Assembly (NCBI GenBank): GCA_019118605.1
Contig: DWYP01000014.1
Coordinates: forward strand, 34,528-98,527
DNA from: Candidatus Alistipes faecavium
Lineage (GTDB): Bacteria > Bacteroidota > Bacteroidia > Bacteroidales > Rikenellaceae
Reading direction: 5' to 3'
Length of the DNA: 64,000 bases
In this document: positions 26,927 through 35,469 of the stretch, one piece after another
Numbering within the stretch: the stretch's first letter is position 1
Layout of the letters: each line of letters begins with the position of its first letter
The notes under the pieces: generated by a model
What the model saw: the letters and a program-made list of their open reading frames with translations, nothing else
Told to the model about the DNA's origin: nothing
Databases searched by the model: none
Translations under genes and position numbers: made by a program

Positions 26927-26998
26927 AGTTGTGTGTGAATTAAAGGTTATTACAAATGCAAAAATAATTTTTTTTCGGCAGGAACAAGGCTTCCGGGA

Positions 26999-28951
26999 TT
27001 ATTTTTTCTCCAGTCTGTTGGCCTCGACCTCCTCCTTGACCAGTCCGGTCAGGAAGTCGCGGAAGGCCTCCATCGACATCTGTCCCTTGTCGCCTTCGCC
27101 CTGGGCGCGTACCGAAACCAGCCCTTCGGCCTCCTCCTTCTCGCCGACGATCAGCAGGTAGGGGATGCGCTTGAGCTCGTTGTCGCGGATCTTGCGTCCG
27201 ATCTTCTCGTTGCGGTCGTCGACCTCCGTGCGCACGTCGTAGCGGTTCAGGTAGTCGGCCACACGCTGTGCGTAGTCGTTGTACTTCTCCGAGATCGGGA
27301 GCACGACGACCTGCTGGGGCGAGAGCCACAGGGGGAACTTGCCTCCGGTGTGCTCGAGCAGCACGGCTACGAAGCGCTCCATCGAGCCGAACGGCGCGCG
27401 GTGGATCATGATCGGGCGGTGGAGCTTGTCATCGGCGCCCTTGTAGGTGAGGTCGAAACGCTCCGGGAGGTTGTAGTCCACCTGGATGGTTCCCAACTGC
27501 CACTTGCGGCCGATGGCGTCCTTGACCATGAAGTCGAGTTTCGGGCCGTAGAAGGCTGCCTCGCCGTATTCCACGACCGTTGTAAGACCCTTCTCCTTGG
27601 CGGCCTGCATGATCGCCGATTCGGCCTTCTCCCAGTTTTCGTCCGAGCCGATGTACTTCTCGCGGTTGTTCGGGTCGCGCAGGGAGATTTGGGCGGTATA
27701 GTTGTCGAACTTCAGGGTCTTGAAGATGTAGAGCACGATGTCGATCACGCGCTCGAACTCCTCGAGCAGCTGGTCGGGGCGCACGAAGAGGTGTGCATCG
27801 TCCTGCGTGAATCCGCGCACGCGCGTCAGTCCGTGGAGCTCTCCCGACTGCTCGTAGCGGTAGACGGTTCCGAACTCGGCCAGACGCACCGGGAGCTCCT
27901 TGTACGAACGGGGCTTCGAGCGGTAGATCTCGCAGTGGTGCGGGCAGTTCATCGGCTTGAGGAGGTACTCCTCGCCCTCGATCGGGGTATGGATGGGCTG
28001 GAAGGAGTCCTTTCCGTACTTGGCGTAGTGCCCGGAGGTGACGTAGAGCTCCTTGTTTCCGATGTGCGGGGTGATGACCTGCTGGTAACCGTACTCTTTC
28101 TGCACGTTGCGCAGGAACTGCTCCAGGCGGTCGCGGAGAGCGGCGCCCTTGGGGAGCCAGAGGGGCAGGCCCTGTCCCACGCGCTGCGAGAAGGTGAAGA
28201 GCTCAAGCTCCTTTCCGAGCTTGCGGTGGTCGCGTTTCTTGGCCTCCTCCATCATCACGAGGTACTCGTCGAGCATCGACTTCTTGGGGAACGAGATGCC
28301 GTATATACGCGTGAGCATCTTGTTCTTCTCGTTTCCGCGCCAGTAGGCTCCGGCCACGGAGGTCAGCTTGATGGCCTTGATGTATCCCGTGTTGGGGATG
28401 TGCGGCCCGCGGCAGAGGTCCGTGAACGCGCCGTTTGTATAGAACGAGATGGTGCCGTCCTGAAGGTCGGTAATGAGCTCGACCTTGTACTGGTCGCCCT
28501 TTGCGGTGAAGGTCTCCAGGGCCTCGGCCTTGGGCACTTCGCGGCGGATGAGCGGCTCCTTGTTGCGTGCGAGCTCCACCATTTTGTTTTCGATGGTCTG
28601 CAGGTCGGCCTCGGTGATCGGCGTCGGGGAGTCCACGTCGTAGTAGAATCCGTTTTCGATGGCCGGGCCGATGCCGAACTTGATGCCCGGATAGAGGGCT
28701 TCGAGGGCTTCGGCCAGCAGGTGCGACGACGTATGCCAGAAGGCGTGCTTGCCTTCGTCGTCGTCCCATTTGAAGAATTTGATCGAGGCGTCAGCGTCGA
28801 TCGGGCGCGTCATGTCCGTCGTCGCGCCGTTTACCGAGGCCGCCAGGGAGTCAGCAGCTAAACGAGGGCTGATGCTCTCTGCGATCTGGTAGGCAGTCGT
28901 CCCTTCGGCATACTCGCGGACGGAACCGTCGGGAAAAGTGATGTTGATCAT
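26999..28951 (-). CDS. thrS: Threonine--tRNA ligase
   Basis: A 650-residue class II synthetase. It has an N-terminal TGS domain ([26 protein letters not shown]), the editing domain with [33 protein letters not shown], a catalytic core with the zinc-site region [35 protein letters not shown], and a C-terminal anticodon domain ([21 protein letters not shown]). All parts are present and full length. infC follows, the classic thrS-infC order, but rpmI-rplT are not downstream. Upstream 213 bp contain no obvious promoter box but hold a 39-bp tandem duplication. Confidence 0.97.
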   Translation of the reverse strand: MINITFPDGSVREYAEGTTAYQIAESISPRLAADSLAASVNGATTDMTRPIDADASIKFFKWDDDEGKHAFWHTSSHLLAEALEALYPGIKFGIGPAIENGFYYDVDSPTPITEADLQTIENKMVELARNKEPLIRREVPKAEALETFTAKGDQYKVELITDLQDGTISFYTNGAFTDLCRGPHIPNTGYIKAIKLTSVAGAYWRGNEKNKMLTRIYGISFPKKSMLDEYLVMMEEAKKRDHRKLGKELELFTFSQRVGQGLPLWLPKGAALRDRLEQFLRNVQKEYGYQQVITPHIGNKELYVTSGHYAKYGKDSFQPIHTPIEGEEYLLKPMNCPHHCEIYRSKPRSYKELPVRLAEFGTVYRYEQSGELHGLTRVRGFTQDDAHLFVRPDQLLEEFERVIDIVLYIFKTLKFDNYTAQISLRDPNNREKYIGSDENWEKAESAIMQAAKEKGLTTVVEYGEAAFYGPKLDFMVKDAIGRKWQLGTIQVDYNLPERFDLTYKGADDKLHRPIMIHRAPFGSMERFVAVLLEHTGGKFPLWLSPQQVVVLPISEKYNDYAQRVADYLNRYDVRTEVDDRNEKIGRKIRDNELKRIPYLLIVGEKEEAEGLVSVRAQGEGDKGQMSMEAFRDFLTGLVKEEVEANRLEKK

Positions 28952-29065
28952 AAAGGTTTGAATAAATTAAGTTTGCGGGGCCTTCGGCGCTTCCACAATT
29001 ACGAGACGGAATACGCCTCCGGGCTGCCCGGTATCTTTCGTGTCGTTTCAGTCTATCTTGTCCGG

Positions 29066-29143
29066 CTGCGGCCGTAACTCATTTCGTTCCTTCCGAGTCG
29101 CAGCCTGCGGCCGTAACCCATTTCGTTCCTTTCGAGTCGCAGC
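29066..29143. repeat. 39-bp tandem duplication between pdxA and thrS
   Basis: Two adjacent 39-bp units (29066-29104 and 29105-29143) differ at two positions. They lie just past the pdxA stop, in the thrS upstream spacer, and code for nothing recognisable. Confidence 0.9.
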
Positions 29144-29164
29144 CCACTGCCCCTCCCCTCCCGG

Positions 29165-30259
29165 TTACTCCTCCTTTTCGGTCTGCGGGAGGTCTTTCAT
29201 CGAGACGTCGCGGTTCGACTTTTCGCGCTCGGCGTGCGGCAGGGGATCGGCGCTCCATTCGGCCCATGCGCGGCGGTGTTCCACGATGTCGATGGCCATG
29301 TAGATGGCGTTGCGCATCGACTGGGCTTCGGCGCGGTCTTTTCCGGCGATGTCGAAGGCCGTACCGTGGTCGGGCGACGTGCGCACGACATCGAGCCCGG
29401 CCGTGACATTCACTCCGTCGGGCGAGAGCGTCTTGAAGGGCGCGAGACCCTGGTCGTGGTACATGGCCAGGATGCCGTCGTAGCGGGCGTAACCGTTCCC
29501 GGAGAAGAGTCCGTCGGCGGCAAAGGGCCCGAAAGCGAGGATTCCCTCGTCGAAAGCCTCGACGATGGCCGGGCGGATGATCTCCTGCTCCTCGTGCCCG
29601 AGCAGCCCGCCGTCTCCGGCATGGGGGTTGAGGGCCATGACGGCGATGCGGGGTTCTACGATTCCGAAATCCTCGATCAACATGCGTCGCAGCGTCCTGA
29701 GGCGTGCCACGATGCGCTCGCGGGTGATGTTGCGGGCGATTTCCGCCACCGGGAGGTGGATGGTGACCAGCCCCACGCGGAGCACGTCGCTGCACATGAC
29801 CATCATCGGCTCGCCGCCGAACTCTGCGCCGAAGAACTCGGTGTGCCCCGTGAAGCGGAAGTCGTCGGCCTGCACGGTCTCCTTGTCGAAGGGCGCGGTG
29901 ACCACGGCGTCGATCTCCCCGGCCTTCAGGTCACGAACGGCGACGCGCAGGGCTTCGACGGCGGCGCGCCCGGCTTCGGGCGTTGCGGCGCCGGGGGTGA
30001 TATCTGCGGGCTCACCGCATGCCACGAGGCTGATTTTCCCGCGCCGGGCCTCGGCGGCCGAAGCGACGGGGATGAAGGAGACCGGGTCGATCTCCGCAAT
30101 GGTATTCTTGTAATAGGCCGCGGCCTTGGGCGATCCGTACACGACGGGCGTGAAGAGTTCCGTAATCCGGGGATCGGCCAGCGCCTTGAGGATGACCTCC
30201 CAACCTACGCCGTTCGTGTCACCCTGGGTGATGCCTATTCTGAGCTTTTGTTCCGACAT
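29165..30259 (-). CDS. pdxA: 4-hydroxythreonine-4-phosphate dehydrogenase
   Basis: A 364-residue PdxA, which oxidises 4-phosphohydroxythreonine in the DXP-dependent vitamin B6 pathway. Evidence: IGITQGDTNGVGWEVILKAL at the N-terminus, FTGHTEFFGAEFG with a metal-binding His, MALNPHAGDGGLLGHEE with the second His, and MYHDQGLAPFKTL with the third. The C-terminus runs about 30 residues past the usual end (DVSMKDLPQTEKEE). A consensus promoter lies 75 bp upstream. pdxJ is not in the window. Confidence 0.94.
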   Translation of the reverse strand: MSEQKLRIGITQGDTNGVGWEVILKALADPRITELFTPVVYGSPKAAAYYKNTIAEIDPVSFIPVASAAEARRGKISLVACGEPADITPGAATPEAGRAAVEALRVAVRDLKAGEIDAVVTAPFDKETVQADDFRFTGHTEFFGAEFGGEPMMVMCSDVLRVGLVTIHLPVAEIARNITRERIVARLRTLRRMLIEDFGIVEPRIAVMALNPHAGDGGLLGHEEQEIIRPAIVEAFDEGILAFGPFAADGLFSGNGYARYDGILAMYHDQGLAPFKTLSPDGVNVTAGLDVVRTSPDHGTAFDIAGKDRAEAQSMRNAIYMAIDIVEHRRAWAEWSADPLPHAEREKSNRDVSMKDLPQTEKEE

Positions 30260-30333
30260 ATAAAATCCTTTCGTTGCCGCGGCCGCCGCGGATGTTGCGT
30301 GGGGCGTCCGGCGATGGCAACTGTTCCATCTTG

Positions 30334-30362
30334 CAAAGGTATAAAATATTCAGAATCTGCAA
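30334..30362 (-). promoter_or_regulatory. Promoter of pdxA
   Basis: Leftward: TTG (complement of 30360-30362), an 18-nt spacer, and TACCTTTG (complement of 30334-30341). pdxA begins 75 nt further on. Confidence 0.7.
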
Positions 30363-30406
30363 TGCCTGAGGGTCGAGAAATATCGAATTTCACCCTCCGG
30401 AGGAGA

Positions 30407-31162
30407 CTATTTGCCTTTCGGGGAGGGGGCCCGGCGGCGGAACTCCGCGCAGACGATGCCCGTTGCCATCGCGACGTTGAGCGACTCCGATCCGCGGCGG
30501 TCGGCGGGCCAGGGGGGTATGAAGAGCCGTTCGGTGATGCAGCGCGCCACGGCGTCGGTCACCCCGCGGCCCTCGTTTCCCATGACGACGATGCCCTCCG
30601 CCGAGAGGCTGCCCTCGTAGATGTTGCGTCCCTCGAGGAAGGTGCCGTAGACGGGAATCCCCGCGGCCGCGGCGCCGGAGAGCAGCGGCACGAGGGGCGT
30701 GTAGTGCACCCTCACGCGGAGGATGGCCCCCATGGTGGCCTGCACGACCTTGGGGTTGAAGCAGTCGGCCGAGGCTTCGGAGCATACGATGTCGTGGATC
30801 CCGAACCAGTCGGCCAGACGGATGATCGTCCCGAGGTTCCCGGGGTTCTGCACCTCGTCGAGGGCGATGGTGAGCTGCTCCTTCAGCTGCGCGGGCCGGA
30901 GCGTGTAGCGGGGGATCTCGACCAGGGCCAGGGAGTTCGAGGGGGTCTTGAGCTGCGAGATGCGCTCCATGTCGCGCGGTGCGACGGTCTCGACCTCCGG
31001 GCCCTCGAACACGCCCTCCAGGGCATAGATCTTCCGCACGCGCAGCGCCGAGGCGCGGAGCTCGCCGATGAGCTTCGCGCCCTCGGCCAGGAACAGCCCG
31101 TGCTCCGCACGGCCGCGCTTGTCGGCCAGCGCGCGGACGAGTTGTATTTCGGCTTTCTTCAT
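30407..31162 (-). CDS. SpoU/TrmH family RNA 2'-O-methyltransferase
   Basis: A 251-residue SPOUT methyltransferase. The N-terminal part (FLAEGAKLIGEL) is the RNA-binding SpoU_sub_bind region. The catalytic domain has the three signature motifs: ALDEVQNPGNLGTIIRLADWFG, IVVMGNEGRGV and ESLNVAMATGIVCAEFRRR. It will methylate ribose in rRNA or tRNA; the exact site is not predictable (RlmB- and TrmH-type members look alike). Its ATG overlaps the rnz stop by 4 nt, implying coupled translation of two RNA-processing enzymes. Confidence 0.9.
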   Translation of the reverse strand: MKKAEIQLVRALADKRGRAEHGLFLAEGAKLIGELRASALRVRKIYALEGVFEGPEVETVAPRDMERISQLKTPSNSLALVEIPRYTLRPAQLKEQLTIALDEVQNPGNLGTIIRLADWFGIHDIVCSEASADCFNPKVVQATMGAILRVRVHYTPLVPLLSGAAAAGIPVYGTFLEGRNIYEGSLSAEGIVVMGNEGRGVTDAVARCITERLFIPPWPADRRGSESLNVAMATGIVCAEFRRRAPSPKGK

Positions 31163-32082
31163 GGCTCTTTTTCAATGGTATAGGTGGCTCCTTCGGTCGC
31201 GGGCCACGTCTCGGGGAACAGCGCCCGGGCCTCGTCGACCAGCAGCGCTTCGTCCTTGTAGCGCGACGAATAGTGCCCGATGACCAGCCGCCGGGCCCCG
31301 GCCTTCAGGGCCGCCTTCGCCGCATCGACGGTGGTCGAATGGCCCCGGTCGCGTGCCGCACGCTGCTCGGCGGCCGCATAGGTCGCCTCGTGGTACATCA
31401 GGTCGACGCCCGCGCAGCGCTCCGCGGCGCGCGCCGAGAAGTTCGTGTCCGAGAGGTAGGCGTACGACCGCGCACGGTAGGGGCGGTAGGTGAGTTCCGC
31501 GTTGGGGATGACCTCCCCGGACTCCAGCGTAATGTCCTCGCCGCGCTTGGCCGCGGTGATCTGGGCGATCGAGAGCCCGTACTTCACGATCTTGAACTTG
31601 TCGACGTTCAACGGCGGCTCCTTCTCGCGGAAGAGGAACCCGGCGCAGGGCACGCGGTGACGCAGGGGGATGCTCCACACCTCGAGGGTGCGGTTCTCGA
31701 AGAGCAGGGCGTGCCGGGTCGTCGCCACACGGTGCCATACGACCTCGTAGGGGAGGTCTGTGTCGAACAGTCGGAGGTGGTTTTCGAGCATCTCGCCGAA
31801 GGGCGCCGGGGCGTAGACATCGAGCGGTGTGCGGCGCCCGTAGAGCCCGAGGGTCGAGATCAGCGGGAAGAGCCCGAAGAGGTGGTCTCCGTGGAGGTGG
31901 GAGATGAACACCGCGCGGATCTTCAGCGGGTTGATGCCGCGGCGGATGAGCTGCTGCTGCACACCCTCCCCGGCATCCACGAGGTAGTATTGCTCGTGGA
32001 CGTTCACCGCCTGGGCCGACGGATGCCGGTCGGCGGTCGGTTTGGCCGAGGCGCAGCCGAGGATGGTCACCGCGAAGCTCAT
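31159..32082 (-). CDS. rnz: Ribonuclease Z
   Basis: A 307-residue metallo-beta-lactamase-fold endonuclease that trims the 3' end of pre-tRNA. The zinc motif HLHGDH is at about residues 64-69 (SHLHGDHLFGLFPL), with GRRTPLDVYAP, YLSDTNF, a HEATYA-like motif DLMYHEATY, and GHSTTVDAA and GHYSSRY at the C-terminus, in the order of RNase Z. This agrees with the tRNA genes in the window, which lack encoded CCA and so need 3' trimming. The start at 32082 is taken because the conserved MSFAVTILG begins there. It overlaps the methyltransferase gene by 4 nt. Confidence 0.95.
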   Translation of the reverse strand: MSFAVTILGCASAKPTADRHPSAQAVNVHEQYYLVDAGEGVQQQLIRRGINPLKIRAVFISHLHGDHLFGLFPLISTLGLYGRRTPLDVYAPAPFGEMLENHLRLFDTDLPYEVVWHRVATTRHALLFENRTLEVWSIPLRHRVPCAGFLFREKEPPLNVDKFKIVKYGLSIAQITAAKRGEDITLESGEVIPNAELTYRPYRARSYAYLSDTNFSARAAERCAGVDLMYHEATYAAAEQRAARDRGHSTTVDAAKAALKAGARRLVIGHYSSRYKDEALLVDEARALFPETWPATEGATYTIEKEP

Positions 32083-32092
32083 GTCGTCCTTA

Positions 32093-32506
32093 TTATTTCT
32101 TGTATTTGAGGAACGTCGCCTTGAGCTCGTACGAGGTGGTGACGTCGCGTTTGGTCGTGGCCGTGCGGGTGCTGGTGCCGTCGTCGTTCTTCTCGATGTG
32201 CTCGGTGGTCGTGTAGGTCGGCTCGGAGGCCGTCCTGCCGATCCCTTCGAAAACCACGGCGTCGGCACCCTTCTCGCGGGCCTTTTCCTCGATGACGCTC
32301 TGTGCCTTTTCGAGTGTGCCGAAGAAGCGGGGACTTGCCATGATGTGGCCCATGGTCTCGTACCCTCCGGGCACGTCGTCCCAACTGAAATAGAGCTCCG
32401 GGGCAGCGGTCACCGGATAGGCTTTGCCGATGTATGTGGTCTCAACGGCACAGGAACTCGCAGCACAGGCGCACAGGGCGCAGAATAACATCGGTATGCG
32501 TTTCAT
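32093..32506 (-). CDS. Small lipoprotein of unknown function
   Basis: A 137-residue protein with a lipoprotein signal (MKRIPMLFCALCACAASSC, lipobox ASSC). The mature part has SWDDVPGGYETMGHIMASPRFFGTLEKAQSVIEEKAREKGADAVVFEGIGR, a Lys/Glu-rich helix followed by a Thr-rich stretch (TTEHIEKNDDGTSTRTATTKRDV). The GADAVVFE pattern recalls small YdgH/DUF4156-type lipoproteins but is too weak to name a family. It lies between trxB (21 bp upstream) and rnz (10 bp downstream) on one strand. Confidence 0.78.
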   Translation of the reverse strand: MKRIPMLFCALCACAASSCAVETTYIGKAYPVTAAPELYFSWDDVPGGYETMGHIMASPRFFGTLEKAQSVIEEKAREKGADAVVFEGIGRTASEPTYTTTEHIEKNDDGTSTRTATTKRDVTTSYELKATFLKYKK

Positions 32507-32527
32507 CGGAACGGATTTTTCGGCGGT

Positions 32528-33451
32528 TTATTGCAGCAGGAAGCGTTCGCAGTCCAGGGCGGCGACGCATCCCGACCCGGCGGCCGTGATGGCCTGGCGG
32601 TAGTGGGGGTCCTTGACGTCCCCGGCGGCGAAGACACCCTCGACCGAGGTCTTCGAGGTGTTGCCCTCGACCTTGATATACCCCTCCTCGTTGAGCGCGA
32701 GCTGCCCGGCGAAGAGCTCCGTGTTGGGATGGTGCCCGATGGCCAGGAAGAAGCCTGCGATGTCGATCGTGCGCTCCGCGCCGTCGTTGCGGCGCAGCAG
32801 GGCGCCCGTCACTCCGGAGTCGTCGCCCAGCACCTCGACCGTGTTGTGCTCGAAGAGCACCTCGATGTTCGAGGTGTTGAAAACCCTCTCCTGCATGGCC
32901 TTCGAGGCGCGCAGGAAGGGTTTGCGGACGATCATGTAGACCTTGCGGCACAGCGAGGCGAGGTAGGTGGCCTCCTCGCAGGCCGTGTCGCCGCCGCCCA
33001 CGACGGCCACATCCTTCTTGCGGTAGAAGAATCCGTCGCACGTGGCGCAGGCGCTGACGCCCTGCCCGCGGAACTTCGTTTCGGACGGCAGTCCGAGGTA
33101 TTTGGCCGTGGCGCCTGTCGAGACGATGAGCGTTTCGGCCAGAATGACCTTCTCGCCGTCGACCTCCACGCGGAAGGGACGCTGCGTGAGGTCGGCCTTC
33201 GTGATGATTCCCGAGCGGAGGTCGGCGCCGAGGCGCTCGGCCTGGGCGCGCATGCGCGCCATCAGCTCCGGGCCGTCGATCCCCTCGGGGAATCCGGGGA
33301 AATTCTCGACCTCGGTGGTCGTCGTAAGCTGCCCGCCGGGCTCGATGCCTTCGTAAAGCACCGGAGCGAGGTTGGCGCGCGAGAGGTAGATGGCGGCGGT
33401 GTACCCTGCGGGCCCGCTGCCGATGATAAGGACTTTTACCGATTCTTCCAT
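32528..33451 (-). CDS. trxB: Thioredoxin reductase
   Basis: A 307-residue flavoprotein that transfers electrons from NADPH to thioredoxin. It has FAD-binding GSGPAGYTAAIYLSRANL, the redox pair CATC (about 139-142, in VSACATCDGFFYR), the NADPH motif VVGGGDTACEEATYLA and a C-terminal FAD segment GVFAAGDVKD. The length is typical. The start at 33451 is set by the conserved MEESVKVLIIGSGPAG; longer frames overlap unrelated sequence. It heads a tight leftward run of lipoprotein, rnz and the methyltransferase gene. Confidence 0.96.
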   Translation of the reverse strand: MEESVKVLIIGSGPAGYTAAIYLSRANLAPVLYEGIEPGGQLTTTTEVENFPGFPEGIDGPELMARMRAQAERLGADLRSGIITKADLTQRPFRVEVDGEKVILAETLIVSTGATAKYLGLPSETKFRGQGVSACATCDGFFYRKKDVAVVGGGDTACEEATYLASLCRKVYMIVRKPFLRASKAMQERVFNTSNIEVLFEHNTVEVLGDDSGVTGALLRRNDGAERTIDIAGFFLAIGHHPNTELFAGQLALNEEGYIKVEGNTSKTSVEGVFAAGDVKDPHYRQAITAAGSGCVAALDCERFLLQ

Positions 33452-33585
33452 CGTATGAACTGTTTTTTGGTTTGTTTTCGCGTCGTATGTTTTTCTGCGG
33501 CGGCGCCGGGGCCGCCTGGAACTTTCCGGGGTTTTCCGGGGTTTTCCGCGCTTTTTCGGGTTTTTTGCGCCTGCCTGCGGCGGTC

Positions 33586-34584
33586 TCAGGCCTCCTCCCA
33601 GACGCCGAGGCGCTCTCCGTCGTCGACGAATTCGGTGATCCGCCGCCCGAGGTAGTCGAACAGGGCCCAGCGTCCGTTCTTGCGGACCTTCGAGATGCTT
33701 TCGGCCGGGACGTACGTAACGATTTCGTATTCCGCAGGGATGATGTAACGCCCCTGGCGGTCGATCAGCCCCATGCCTTCGGGGGTCTGCACTTCGGCGC
33801 GGCCTTCGCGGAAATCCCCGGCCCAGAGGAATTGCGCGGGGATCACCGTGCGGTTCTGCGCATCGACGTATCCGTATCCGGCGTCGTCCTCGACGCAGAT
33901 CAGCCCCTCGAAGAGGTTGCTCGTCCAGCGGTGCCCGGTCAGCGTGCACCCTGCTTCGTACGGAGCCTCGACATCGCCGGCCTGCGGACTCCCTCCCTGG
34001 CGGAGGATCTCCTCCCGCAGGGCTTCGAACGCCGCGTCGTCGCGCTCCGGGGCTCCGAAGCGGGCGTCGTAGTAGCGGATCGGTACGAAGCGGCGCCCCG
34101 TCCAGCGGATGTTTCCGCGATGCAGGTTGCCGTGTGCGAGGTTCAGGCGGCGCAACTCCCCGCGCAGGGCGTCGAGTTCCCCGAGGAGCCGTTCGGCGCC
34201 TTCGCATCCGAGCGCCTCGTCGAAACTCCGCCCTTCGGGCAGGTGCTGCAGGAGCAGGTCACAGCTTTGCGGCGTGCCGGTCGGCCCTGTCCACACCATT
34301 TCGCCCCGGAGCAGCCGACACTCCGTAATCCACTCGCTGCGCAGGGTTCCGATCCGCAGCAGGGCGCGCTCGGCCATGCAGAGAGATGCCGGGGAGAGCG
34401 GCAGGGCCAGGAGCCAGCGGCGTTCGTGCCACTCGATTTCGGCTTCGGCGAAACGCGTTGTGCGCATCAGGCGGGGCATTCCGCAGGCGTCCGTCACGGC
34501 GCGTGCGTCGCCGAGCGTGCGGAACGAAAGGTCGGGCGTCTGCAGCGCCCGGGTGAAGATCTGAAGGGTCGCGGCCATGGTCAT
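33586..34584 (-). CDS. Pseudokinase-like protein with WG repeats
   Basis: A 332-residue protein. The first half looks like a small protein-kinase fold: a hinge-like region (LLLQHLPEGRSFDEAL) and HGNLHRGNIRW where active kinases have HGDxxxxN. The catalytic Asp is thus Asn and no beta3 Lys can be seen, so it is probably inactive. The second half has about three WG (KWG) repeats: GYGYVDAQNRTVIPAQF, GMGLIDRQGRYIIPAEY and GRWALFDYLGRRI. Its ATG (34584) overlaps the VWA stop by 4 nt; MTMAAT gives a second possible start two codons on. Likely a partner of the VWA protein; function unknown. Confidence 0.75.
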   Translation of the reverse strand: MTMAATLQIFTRALQTPDLSFRTLGDARAVTDACGMPRLMRTTRFAEAEIEWHERRWLLALPLSPASLCMAERALLRIGTLRSEWITECRLLRGEMVWTGPTGTPQSCDLLLQHLPEGRSFDEALGCEGAERLLGELDALRGELRRLNLAHGNLHRGNIRWTGRRFVPIRYYDARFGAPERDDAAFEALREEILRQGGSPQAGDVEAPYEAGCTLTGHRWTSNLFEGLICVEDDAGYGYVDAQNRTVIPAQFLWAGDFREGRAEVQTPEGMGLIDRQGRYIIPAEYEIVTYVPAESISKVRKNGRWALFDYLGRRITEFVDDGERLGVWEEA

Positions 34585-35438
34585 TCGGTTTTTACGCTGA
34601 TCGACCCGATGTTGAGCATGGCGATGAGTTCGTCGGCCGAGGCGTTGTAGCTCATTCCGCGGAAGGGCGGAACGGCTCCCGGGCCCTTGGCCTCGCGGAT
34701 CGCCTCGTCGAAGACCGCGGGCATGACGCTCGACGAGCGGTAGAGCGTCGCGGCATAGCGGTTCGGGAGGTCGGTCTCCTGTTCCGAGGGGAAGAATACC
34801 GCACGCGGCGAATCTCCCGCGGCGATATGGATGTTGATCAGCAGGACGTTCCCGTCGCGTGTTCCGAGGGCGCGGATCTGTTCGCAGACGGCGATGAGTT
34901 CGTCGTCCGAACAATCCGTCGCCTCTCCGTCGGTGATGTTGAAGATCGTCGGAGGGAAGCTCTCCGCATGGGCCGGATGGGCGCACCATGCGGCAGCCAG
35001 GTCGCGGGTCTGCCGCAGGGCTTCGCACATGGGCGTCTGCCCGGCGGCCTCGGCCTCGACCCATACCGGAGTCGGCACCTCGCGCAGGGAGATGCTTCCG
35101 TCGGGCATCCGGCATTCGATCGTGCGGCGGCTGATCCGCGGTTCGAGCTCCGCCAGTTCGGTGACCGGGATCATCCGGCGCGCTCCGGGCAGCAGGGGCC
35201 AGACTTCGTCGTTGCCCGCATAGCCCAGCACGGCGATGTCGTAGTAGTCGCGGATCCCGTCGCTTCGCCGGGCGCGCTCGATCAACTCGAAGAGCAGCCC
35301 GTTGGTGATGTCGGTCACGACCTCCGATTTGGCCATCGTGCGTCCCCGGTAGCGGATGCGTTCGGACATCGAGCCCGATCCGTCGATGAGCAGGATGAAG
35401 GCCGTGCGATGGGTGCGTGTGATGCTTTGCGTATACAT
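34581..35438 (-). CDS. VWA domain protein (TerY-like)
   Basis: A 285-residue von Willebrand A protein. The MIDAS motif is DGSGSMSE (about residues 19-26), with a conserved Thr/Asp later (FNITDGEATDCSDDEL), so metal-ion binding is likely. There is no signal peptide, so it acts in the cytoplasm. TerY-type VWA proteins pair with kinases and PP2C phosphatases in the TerY-P triad; here the neighbours are two kinase-like WG proteins and no PP2C is visible. Its stop overlaps the pseudokinase start; DUF4954 lies 31 bp upstream. Confidence 0.82.
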   Translation of the reverse strand: MYTQSITRTHRTAFILLIDGSGSMSERIRYRGRTMAKSEVVTDITNGLLFELIERARRSDGIRDYYDIAVLGYAGNDEVWPLLPGARRMIPVTELAELEPRISRRTIECRMPDGSISLREVPTPVWVEAEAAGQTPMCEALRQTRDLAAAWCAHPAHAESFPPTIFNITDGEATDCSDDELIAVCEQIRALGTRDGNVLLINIHIAAGDSPRAVFFPSEQETDLPNRYAATLYRSSSVMPAVFDEAIREAKGPGAVPPFRGMSYNASADELIAMLNIGSISVKTE

Positions 35439-35469
35439 GTTCGGGTTGTCGTTGTCGTCGTGGAAGGGG

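Noticed and set aside
24401..26938. An 845-codon open frame on the plus strand opposite the cytidylyltransferase, LuxE-like and infC genes.
   Set aside because: It is antisense to three recognisable genes and has biased, domain-free composition; such long shadow frames are common at this GC content.
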